Origin: Planctomycetes bacterium RBG_13_46_10
GTDB lineage: Bacteria > Planctomycetota > Phycisphaerae > Sedimentisphaerales > Anaerobacaceae
Length of the DNA stretch: 5,275 bases
Reading direction: 5' to 3'
NCBI GenBank assembly: GCA_001824645.1
Contig: MHYD01000038.1
Span: 11,787-17,061 of the forward strand
Of the stretch, positions 1 to 5,054 are shown piece by piece. Within the stretch, counting starts at the first letter, position 1; the number at the start of each line of letters is the position of its first letter. The notes beneath the pieces were generated by a model. That model had not been told where the DNA came from. It worked only from the letters and a program-made list of their open reading frames with translations, and did not search any database. The position numbers and the translations under genes were made by a program.

Positions 1-69
1 GTAGATAGTGATGGTTTGCCGCTTAGTGCCGAGAGCCGCATCCAAAAAGTAAAGTGTCTAAAGTGGTCT
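1..69. other. Unassigned stretch beyond the trmD terminator
   Basis: No gene can be assigned here. On the plus strand, frame 1 is open from the window edge to a TAG at 85-87 (28 codons, reading VDSDGLPLSAES and then a lysine-rich end). It could be the tail of a convergent gene, but 28 open codons also occur by chance and I recognise no family. On the minus strand this is the first sequence beyond the trmD terminator, so a gene further left would need its own promoter. rplS, which often follows trmD, does not begin here. Confidence 0.3.
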
Positions 70-76
70 AAAAAAA
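50..76. repeat. Short degenerate tandem repeat, 9-10 bp period
   Basis: Plus strand reads TAAAGTGTC (50-58), TAAAGTGGTC (59-68), then TAAA running into the A-tract (69-76). The last partial copy forms the T-tract of the minus-strand terminator. It may be a simple sequence repeat or the edge of a dispersed element; two and a half copies are too few to tell. Confidence 0.4.
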
Positions 77-97
77 TCCTGCCATAGTGATGGCAGG
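70..97 (-). terminator. Rho-independent terminator of the trmD transcript
   Basis: On the minus strand an 8-bp perfect stem (CCTGCCAT, 97-90, with ATGGCAGG, 85-78) closes a four-base CACT loop. It is followed by one A and seven T (76-70). Stem quality and U-tract are textbook for an intrinsic terminator. It lies 64 bases past the trmD stop, so trmD is the last gene of this transcript. The plus strand has no T-tract after the hairpin, so it should act in one direction only. Confidence 0.9.
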
Positions 98-123
98 GTT
101 AACCAAATCTTGTCGGCCTACGG

Positions 124-163
124 CAGATATGAATCTGTGTTCATCCGCGAAATCCGCTGTTCA
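124..163. repeat. Repeat-like segment at the trmD 3' end
   Basis: Read on the minus strand, this segment starts at the trmD stop codon and contains two GCGGAT copies eight bases apart, then GATGAACACAGATTCATA. It also holds a small inverted repeat, CAGAT/ATCTG (124-128 and 133-137). The wording resembles the 'CACAGAT-GAACACAGATT' family of dispersed intergenic repeats that I recall from environmental bacterial genomes. Only one copy lies in this window, so its repeat status is inferred, not shown. Confidence 0.35.
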
Positions 164-850
164 CTTATCCAACAGGTCTGGGCGCCACTTTTGAGTACGG
201 TCCTGAGCCTGCTGCCGGCGCCACTGTGCGATTTTTTTATGGTCGCCGCTAAGCAGAATTTCAGGCACTTTCATCCCGCGAAAAACTTCCGGCCTTGTAT
301 ATTGCGGGTATTCCAAACCGCCTCCGACAGCCTCACTGAAAGAGTCATCTTTTACAGAATCATCATCTCCAAGCACGCCAGGCAGCAGTCTGACTATAGC
401 ATCGATGATAACCATAGCTGCCAGCTCGCCGCCGTTTAGAACGTAGTCACCGATAGAGATTTGCTCGGCGCCGAGGCCGATGCGGATTCGCTCATCGAAT
501 CCTTCGTATCTACCGGCGATTAAGATTAACCTGTTTTCTTTGCTTAATTCAATGGCCTTTTTCTGGTCCAATCTCTGTCCCTGGGGCGTAAGCAGGATTA
601 CCCGGCCTTTTTCAGGAGATAGCTTGCTGACATGCTCGAAGCAGTCGAAGACCGGACCCGGCATCATAACCATGCCCGGCCCGCCGCCATACGGCTTATC
701 ATCGACCTTGCGGTATTTGTCGGCGGCAAAGTCTCTAATATCGGTTAAAGCAATTTCGACTATATGCGTCTCTTGTGCCCTTTTTAATATCGAGCAGTTT
801 AGAGGCGATTCGAAGAATTGCGGAAAAAGCGTAAGGACGTCAATCCTCAT
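161..850 (-). CDS. trmD: tRNA (guanine-37-N1)-methyltransferase
   Basis: TrmD transfers a methyl group from S-adenosylmethionine to N1 of G37, next to the anticodon of tRNAs with G36. This prevents +1 frameshifting. The cytosolic enzyme is a dimer of the SPOUT class with a trefoil knot. Visible marks in the 229 residues, a usual length: N-terminal MRIDVLTLFP, DDKPYGGGPGMVM (50-62), LTPQGQ (87-92), AGRYEGFDER (112-121), the knot segment SIGDYVLNGGE (132-142), LLPGVLG (155-161) and the C-terminal YTRPEVFRGMKVPEILLSGD (184-203). E116, R154 and D169 fall at the positions of the important residues of E. coli TrmD. The ATG at 850 gives the canonical N-terminus, but no good Shine-Dalgarno precedes it, only A-rich sequence between it and a hairpin ending at 863. 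It is last in the cluster, downstream of rpsP, without rimM between them. Assignment is secure. Confidence 0.98.
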   Translation of the reverse strand: MRIDVLTLFPQFFESPLNCSILKRAQETHIVEIALTDIRDFAADKYRKVDDKPYGGGPGMVMMPGPVFDCFEHVSKLSPEKGRVILLTPQGQRLDQKKAIELSKENRLILIAGRYEGFDERIRIGLGAEQISIGDYVLNGGELAAMVIIDAIVRLLPGVLGDDDSVKDDSFSEAVGGGLEYPQYTRPEVFRGMKVPEILLSGDHKKIAQWRRQQAQDRTQKWRPDLLDK

Positions 851-862
851 TATTATTCTTTA

Positions 863-890
863 TTGACCCCCCAATAAATTGGGGGGTCAA
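863..890 (-). promoter_or_regulatory. Perfect 12-bp hairpin just upstream of trmD
   Basis: A perfect inverted repeat, TTGACCCCCCAA (863-874) and TTGGGGGGTCAA (879-890), closes a four-base loop. On the minus strand the loop is TTTA and the stem ends only 12 bases before the trmD ATG. No run of U follows (TAAAGAATAATA), so it is not a classical intrinsic terminator. In an mRNA it would sit against the trmD ribosome-binding region. It could set trmD translation, act as a processing or attenuation structure, or be a copy of a dispersed palindrome. The structure is plain in the sequence; its function is inferred. Confidence 0.6.
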
Positions 891-896
891 ATATTT

Positions 897-920
897 AGCC
901 CCGCAGTTTACTGCGGGGTT
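897..920 (-). promoter_or_regulatory. GC-rich hairpin downstream of rpsP
   Basis: On the minus strand CCCCGCAG (918-911) pairs with CTGCGGGG (906-899) around the loop TAAA. The stem can be extended by a G-U and an A-U pair. It begins 15 bases after the rpsP stop and lies eight bases before the second hairpin (863-890). The sequence after it (CTAAATATTT) is a weak U-tract, so it could be an inefficient terminator or mRNA 3' stabiliser that lowers trmD output relative to S16. Function is inferred. Confidence 0.55.
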
Positions 921-933
921 TATAAACGCTCTT

Positions 934-1572
934 TTATTTCTCGTCAGTTTCAACTTTGTCATTGGCCTCAGAAATTTCTTGGGCTTTATCTTCAGTCGGT
1001 TTGGACTCTTCCTCTTTTTGTTTCTCAGCGGCTTCAGCTTCGGCTTTAGCTTTTGCTTCAGCTTCGGCTTTAGCTTTTGCTTCAGCTTCGGCTTTAGCTT
1101 TTGCTTCAGCTTCGGCTTTGGCTTTCGCATCGGCTTTAGCCTTCTCTTCTGCTGCTTTGGCTTCAGCCTGGGCTTTGGCTTCAGCCTGGGCTTTGGCTTT
1201 TTCTTCGGCTGCTTTAGCGACCTTTTCGGCAGCTATTCTTTCGGTTTTTGTGAAAAGTTTGCCTTTTGCGTGGGCTAAAGTTCTGGCTCTTGTCCGGCGA
1301 ACAGTTTTTTCTTCAGCGTATTTATGTTTTAATCCGGCGCGAAGCAGGATTTGTGAAACCGTGTCGCTTGGTATTGCTCCCTGATTTATCCAAAATTCGA
1401 CTCGCTCACGGTTGAGCACAAGCTGCTTGGCCGGGTCTTTTTCGATTGGGTCGTAGTGACCGAGCTTCTCCAGTATTTTACCATCACGAGGTGTACGGGA
1501 GTCAACCACATTGATTCTGAAAAACGGCCTATGCCGCCTCCCTATTCTCATCATTCTTAATTTTACTGCCAT
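934..1572 (-). CDS. rpsP: 30S ribosomal protein S16 with long repetitive C-terminal tail
   Basis: S16 binds 16S rRNA and helps assemble the body of the 30S subunit. The core is residues 1 to about 82: MAVKLRMMRIGRRHRPFFRI, VVDSRTPRDGK (22-32), LEKLGHYDP (34-42), VEFWINQGAIPSDTVSQILL (58-77). Bacterial S16 is usually 80-90 residues; this one has 212. The extra part is a basic linker (about 83-110, RRTRAR and HAKGK), an Ala/Lys/Glu stretch (about 111-185) with repeated AEAKAK units that should form a long charged helix or coiled coil, and an acidic end (186-212). Long Ala/Lys/Glu S16 tails are known in several phyla; their role is unclear. I chose the ATG at 1572 because it gives the canonical MAVK start and has AAAGGA six bases upstream. 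A longer in-frame version from 1632 would add 20 residues unlike any S16. It lies downstream of the R-M gene and upstream of trmD. Confidence 0.96.
   Translation of the reverse strand: MAVKLRMMRIGRRHRPFFRINVVDSRTPRDGKILEKLGHYDPIEKDPAKQLVLNRERVEFWINQGAIPSDTVSQILLRAGLKHKYAEEKTVRRTRARTLAHAKGKLFTKTERIAAEKVAKAAEEKAKAQAEAKAQAEAKAAEEKAKADAKAKAEAEAKAKAEAEAKAKAEAEAKAKAEAEAAEKQKEEESKPTEDKAQEISEANDKVETDEK
1031..1126 (-). repeat. 24-bp tandem repeat in rpsP, four copies
   Basis: Three identical 24-bp units (1031-1054, 1055-1078, 1079-1102) and a fourth with two changes (1103-1126) lie in tandem. Each encodes eight residues of the alternating Ala, Lys and Glu pattern in the S16 tail. The period is a multiple of three, so copy gain or loss changes tail length without a frameshift. 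Near-identical copies at the DNA level point to recent expansion. Confidence 0.9.
1160..1195 (-). repeat. 18-bp tandem duplication in rpsP
   Basis: Two identical 18-bp units (1160-1177, 1178-1195; plus strand GCTTCAGCCTGGGCTTTG) encode the doubled AQAEAK in the S16 tail (residues 128-139). This is a second in-frame expansion, distinct in unit from the 24-bp array nearby. Confidence 0.85.
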
Positions 1573-1578
1573 TGTTTT

Positions 1579-1584
1579 TCCTTT
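1579..1584 (-). promoter_or_regulatory. Shine-Dalgarno of rpsP
   Basis: AAAGGA on the minus strand, six bases before the ATG at 1572, in a purine-rich stretch (AAAGAAAGGA). It decides the rpsP start in favour of MAVK over the upstream in-frame ATG at 1632. It is a clear ribosome-binding site; the R-M gene and trmD lack one as good. Confidence 0.8.
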
Positions 1585-1605
1585 CTTTATTGTTTTATAA
1601 TCAAT

Positions 1606-1636
1606 TTTCGTGAATTTTACATTGCCAGTCACGAAA
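1606..1636 (-). promoter_or_regulatory. Inverted repeat in the leader between the R-M gene and rpsP
   Basis: TTTCGTGA (1606-1613) and TCACGAAA (1629-1636) form a perfect 8-bp inverted repeat with a 15-base spacer. It lies 34-64 bases before the rpsP start. It could be a leader hairpin or a dyad operator. A -10-like TAAAAT on the minus strand (1619-1614) lies mostly in the spacer, but I find no convincing -35 partner, so a promoter for rpsP is possible but not shown. No U-tract follows, so it does not terminate the R-M transcript. Confidence 0.4.
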
Positions 1637-1657
1637 CACGTTTACATAAATAATTTG

Positions 1658-4600
1658 TTATAAACTAACAGTTTGTTTCTCAACATCAGAGTATATCTTA
1701 TCTATTTTTTTCTGAATAGCTATCGTTTCTTTTATCGCAGTGACAATTCTGCAATAGTGCTTAATATCCTCCAGAGAAAGCCTTTGGCTTTTTCTGTCCT
1801 TTAGCCACTTTTCCATTACTTGATAGCCGCCAATTTGGTATTCCCAAATTTCAGGAATTATTTTGCCAAAATAGCTGTCGGGATTAATGAAAACCTGCTG
1901 CCGATCTTCGTCAAAACGCACTTTTTCAACAAGGGTATTGCCTTTTCCCTCAAATTTTGTGGAAGGTTTATCAAGTCTGCCGGATTTCATGAGATGCAGA
2001 TTTACAAGCTCATGACCGAGGTTCTCCATTTTTGCAAACACATTATATTCACCGCAGAAGGGTATTTTTGGAAAATCAGTCTTGAGAAATTCCGCATATT
2101 TTTGGCGATAGATATTGGAATAGAGAACGGCATAAATGTAAGATAGAATTTGCTCCGGCTGGACTTTCCTGCTGTAACATTCTTTGAGCTTTTCGAATAT
2201 TTCAGCAGAAATATTAACCTCTCGCTGATAATTACTGCCCCCGTTAAATAAATCAGCTTCAGGATAGACATAAAGGGGAAAGTTTACATTTCCCCCTCGA
2301 TAAAAAAGGTTAAAATCTTGTATGCAATCCGAACAAAAGGAAATATTCCAAAGATTCTGAGTTCCCACAACTTGGCCGGCACGTCCAACGCAAAGAGCGA
2401 TATTCTCGTGCCTCATATGACGCATAATATCTTTGCGTATTCTTTCAACCAGAACATCGTTATAAAAAATCCATTGTTTATCAAAAGGTCTGTAAAGAAT
2501 CTGGACTATTTGTTTTTCCCAGTTCTCAGTCTTCCGTATTTGACTTCTGGCATCTTTTACTGTCCAGTTTGTCTCATCTTTCAAATTGAAAGTTTTTTTG
2601 ACGATGCTATCTGAAAGATTTTCATCGATAAAAATCCAGACACGTTTTTCAATTTCCGATTTGGTAGGAGCAATCAGAAATTCATCCCTGCTCGTAACGA
2701 CTCCTACACTATTTTCGGGGAAAATATCCGTAATTTTGATAAATTTATCATAACGGCTAAGAAGTCTGTCGTCTCTGGGGACAAAGAAATAAAATTCAGG
2801 TTCAGATTTGAGACTTTTCCATTTTGTTGTTTCTATATCATTCGTTTTCAGCCAGTCATATTTAGTTTCGCGAAGTCCCCACAGGTTGACGTGGACTATT
2901 TTGTTTTTCAATCCTTTCTTTTTGATAGCGAGGATAATCGCAACACCTTGCTGGATATCGAATACGTTTTCATCTTTCGAACCATCCGGGCATTTTTCCT
3001 TCTTTTTGCTGTTACCGTGAAGGTCAAGAATATAAATTTGATTGAAGCTGTTCATCAAAGACTGCCGCATCCCCCGGAAAGTGGGATTATCTAAGTAGCT
3101 GTGATTTGTAATAAAGCCCAAAACTCCTTCGCCTGCTTGGTCGATTTTCCACTGGGCGAAGCGAATGAACTTTACATAATCATCTTGCAGCCACTTGGGA
3201 TTTTTTTCATCCAAAGGTTTCCCATCGACCTTGTAGTATTCTTTGATTTCTTTGCTTATCCAAGGGCCTTTATTAGCGGAGTGCCCCGAATAAGGTGGAT
3301 TGCCAAGAATAACCAGTATAGGTGTTTCCTTTTTGATTTTTCCGGCAGCGTGTGATTCCTCGGAAAGCGAGCTTGTCCCCGGCAGGTTGCTTTCGGCAAG
3401 CTCTTTCATGTCAAGCGTATTTGTCAGATACAAATTGAACCTGTCGTCCTTATCAAGTTTATAGCCGAGCTCTTCGAGCAGAAATCCGATTTTCAGATGG
3501 CCGACCGCATAAGGCGCCATCATAAGCTCGAAAGCAAAAAAGTTTTTGAGGATGTGTTTTTTAATAAGCTCTTTTTTGCCACCTGTGCCGTAGGAAGAAC
3601 AAAACTCATTGACGGCAATTGCAGCAGCCTGTGCTATGAAGGTGAGCGTTCCAGCCGCCGGGTCGAGGACGGTTACAGATTTGGTTGCAAAACCGTCGGT
3701 TTTGTTGAAATAATCCTTAAGAATGATATTCAGCGAACGAACAATGAAACTAACAACTTCTTCCGGAGTGTAATAAACTCCTCGCTGCTCTCTTTCTTTT
3801 GGGTCGTATTCGGCAAGAAACGTTTCATAGAAATGCACTATGGGGTCAGAGCCTTTTCTTTCAAAGTAGTATTTATGCAGCACTTTTTTAACATTTGCTA
3901 CTGACAAAATCTCGGCTATATCATCGATAATCCAGCTTAAATTTGGACCCGGTTCTTCAAGAGAAACAAACCTGAAAACATCCCTTAAGATTCCTATTGT
4001 GGCCGGTATGTTGTCAAATGCCTGCCGTCTGTTAAAGCCGTTTGTAGCTCTGGTGCTTGCCGCAAAAAGACCATAAGCTATGGTTTGAGCGTACATATCG
4101 GCAAAATCCTGCTTTGTTAGACCCGCTATTAAATGCTGCTCAAACGCCTGATAAAAGCCGTTTAATCGGCTTTTACTATTAAGCAATTCAAGCTCAACCT
4201 GCTCACGCAAGTAATGTGTTCTTATTGCAAGCGATTCTGCAAGTGTTTTGGGAGTGTATGTTTGAGGCAGGGAGAAACTGAAAAACTTTTCTAACAACTC
4301 TCTGAACTTTTCTTCATTTTCTAAAGGGGGGCAGATCTTAAGCTGTGCTGCTACAAAAGGTCTTGCAATTTTAACTCTGTCTATCAGCTCTCCATCACGA
4401 TATAGAGAAAACTCAAAAAAATTTGTCAGGATAATGTTAGGAAAAGCACCACGATACCGTTTTAGCTGTTCGGACTCCTCAACTTTTTCGAGGTTTTCCT
4501 GCTCCAATGGCTTGGCCTCAATGTAACCAACGATATGTTGTGTACCGTCCCAAATTCGAAAATCAGGATTGCCGGCCTCTGTTTTCTTGGGTTGAACCGT

Positions 4601-4771
4601 TACCTCTGTTTTTGTTCTGGAGATCGATAGGGTAAAATCCTCCAGCAGTATCTTCAAAGCTGGATAGTAGCTTTCCTCTCGCGCATCACCTCTACGTGCG
4701 ATTTTGGATATTTCTTCTATATATTTTTTAAGTATTTCAGGAGGCATGTTTACAATGCAAGATATAGCCAT
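1658..4771 (-). CDS. Single-chain Type ISP/IIG-like restriction-modification enzyme
   Basis: This protein combines DNA cleavage and N6-adenine methylation for defence against foreign DNA. Domains in order: a PD-(D/E)XK nuclease, with PD at 69-70, EAK at 85-87 and a RecB-like QxxxY at 102-106 (QLKRY); a helical coupler, about 150-325; a gamma-class methyltransferase, with GVYYTPEEVV (331-340, motif X), VLDPAAGTLTF (368-378, SAM-binding motif I) and the catalytic NPPY (491-494, motif IV); then KNPKWLQDDYVKFIRFAQW (523-541), ITNHSYLDNPTFRGMRQS (554-571) and DLHGNSKKKEK (583-593), all typical of Type ISP methylases. The rest, about 600-1037, with RPFDKQWIFYND (761-772) and FPLYVYPEA (831-839), matches the Type ISP C-terminal target-recognition part. 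LlaGI and LlaBIII, about 1,580 residues, carry a helicase between nuclease and methylase; none is present here and there is no Walker A, so it should behave more like a Type IIG enzyme. Motif I has Leu where the second Gly is usual. Starts at 4771 and 4747 (MPPEILKKY) are both possible; neither has a Shine-Dalgarno. It looks intact. Target sequence cannot be predicted. Confidence 0.92.
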   Translation of the reverse strand: MAISCIVNMPPEILKKYIEEISKIARRGDAREESYYPALKILLEDFTLSISRTKTEVTVQPKKTEAGNPDFRIWDGTQHIVGYIEAKPLEQENLEKVEESEQLKRYRGAFPNIILTNFFEFSLYRDGELIDRVKIARPFVAAQLKICPPLENEEKFRELLEKFFSFSLPQTYTPKTLAESLAIRTHYLREQVELELLNSKSRLNGFYQAFEQHLIAGLTKQDFADMYAQTIAYGLFAASTRATNGFNRRQAFDNIPATIGILRDVFRFVSLEEPGPNLSWIIDDIAEILSVANVKKVLHKYYFERKGSDPIVHFYETFLAEYDPKEREQRGVYYTPEEVVSFIVRSLNIILKDYFNKTDGFATKSVTVLDPAAGTLTFIAQAAAIAVNEFCSSYGTGGKKELIKKHILKNFFAFELMMAPYAVGHLKIGFLLEELGYKLDKDDRFNLYLTNTLDMKELAESNLPGTSSLSEESHAAGKIKKETPILVILGNPPYSGHSANKGPWISKEIKEYYKVDGKPLDEKNPKWLQDDYVKFIRFAQWKIDQAGEGVLGFITNHSYLDNPTFRGMRQSLMNSFNQIYILDLHGNSKKKEKCPDGSKDENVFDIQQGVAIILAIKKKGLKNKIVHVNLWGLRETKYDWLKTNDIETTKWKSLKSEPEFYFFVPRDDRLLSRYDKFIKITDIFPENSVGVVTSRDEFLIAPTKSEIEKRVWIFIDENLSDSIVKKTFNLKDETNWTVKDARSQIRKTENWEKQIVQILYRPFDKQWIFYNDVLVERIRKDIMRHMRHENIALCVGRAGQVVGTQNLWNISFCSDCIQDFNLFYRGGNVNFPLYVYPEADLFNGGSNYQREVNISAEIFEKLKECYSRKVQPEQILSYIYAVLYSNIYRQKYAEFLKTDFPKIPFCGEYNVFAKMENLGHELVNLHLMKSGRLDKPSTKFEGKGNTLVEKVRFDEDRQQVFINPDSYFGKIIPEIWEYQIGGYQVMEKWLKDRKSQRLSLEDIKHYCRIVTAIKETIAIQKKIDKIYSDVEKQTVSL
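4152..4175 (-). repeat. Hairpin-forming inverted repeat inside the R-M gene
   Basis: TAAAAGCCG (4152-4160) and CGGCTTTTA (4167-4175) form a perfect 9-bp inverted repeat with a six-base loop, within the codons for the coupler region near residues 199-207. It has terminator-like base content, but on the coding strand no U-tract follows beyond the arm. It may be chance or may cause pausing in the long message. Confidence 0.4.
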
Positions 4772-5054
4772 TTATAAAAATTGCAAGAATTGCCGGGTCA
4801 ATTTGGGCATCTGCTGCGATTTTTTGTATCTGCTCATCGGTTAAATCGGCCGCATTTTGCTTTTCAGCCGGCGTCATTATGGCTACCGCCTTTTTCAACT
4901 GCTCTAATTCCTCATCACTCGGCGCTACCAGCATGGCCAGCTCGCTGCTGCCTTCGATATCCTTGAATTGGTCTCTTATCATCTTGCCGTAATCACTGGC
5001 GGAAAATCGGGCAACCTTTTGCAGGTATTGCTCTATAGAAATACTGGTTTTCAT
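4737..5054 (-). CDS. Small protein of unknown function, Ffh M-domain-like C-terminal half
   Basis: The 105 residues have no signal peptide or membrane segment and I recognise no named family. The N-terminal half (MKTSISIEQYLQKVARFS) is predicted helical, with an acidic patch around 46-51 (SDEELE). Residues 60-97, from MTPAEK to FINGY, align without gaps to the Ffh M-domain segment MTxxER...RIA...LLKQF: M60, T61, E64, I79, A80 and Y97 match in spacing. The residues that contact SRP RNA (SRRxRIAxGSG) are absent, replaced by TDEQIQKIAADAQ. This is my own alignment against remembered Ffh sequence. Its ATG overlaps the ffh stop as ATGA, which suggests translational coupling; AGGA lies 14 bases upstream, rather far. 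Its 3' end overlaps the R-M start by 35 bases (11 if that gene starts at 4747). The end (ILHCKHAS) may not be native if the R-M gene was inserted here. I infer a real, co-expressed gene; its function is unknown. Confidence 0.75.
   Translation of the reverse strand: MKTSISIEQYLQKVARFSASDYGKMIRDQFKDIEGSSELAMLVAPSDEELEQLKKAVAIMTPAEKQNAADLTDEQIQKIAADAQIDPAILAIFINGYILHCKHAS

Noticed and set aside
110..439. Plus-strand open frame across the trmD 3' end and the intergenic segment
   Set aside because: It lies opposite a secure trmD, has no recognisable domain and no ribosome-binding site.
1031..1126. Regular repeats considered as a CRISPR array
   Set aside because: Units are directly tandem with no spacers and lie in frame inside rpsP.
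840..1130. Minus-strand frame reading as a Lys/Pro/Leu repeat protein
   Set aside because: It is an out-of-frame reading of the 24-bp rpsP repeats and runs across both hairpins into trmD.
956..1384. Long Ala/Ser-rich plus-strand open frame opposite rpsP, and a Phe/Gly-rich one at 979-1278
   Set aside because: These are antisense readings of the repetitive S16 tail; low complexity keeps several frames open. No ribosome-binding site or family match.
1573..1632. 20-residue N-terminal extension of S16 from the ATG at 1632
   Set aside because: S16 proteins start at MAVK-like sequence; the ATG at 1572 has a good Shine-Dalgarno and the extension matches nothing in the family.
1606..1636. Inverted repeat considered as a terminator for the R-M gene
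   Set aside because: The spacer is long, the stem is AT-rich and no U-tract follows on the minus strand.
3572..3589. GTGGKK in the R-M protein (about residues 395-400) considered as a Walker A motif
   Set aside because: There is no S/T after GK, no Walker B or helicase motifs follow, and it lies within the methyltransferase fold after motif I.
3497..3904. Plus-strand open frame of 135 codons opposite the R-M methylase domain
   Set aside because: The opposite strand carries conserved methylase motifs; this frame shows no family features.
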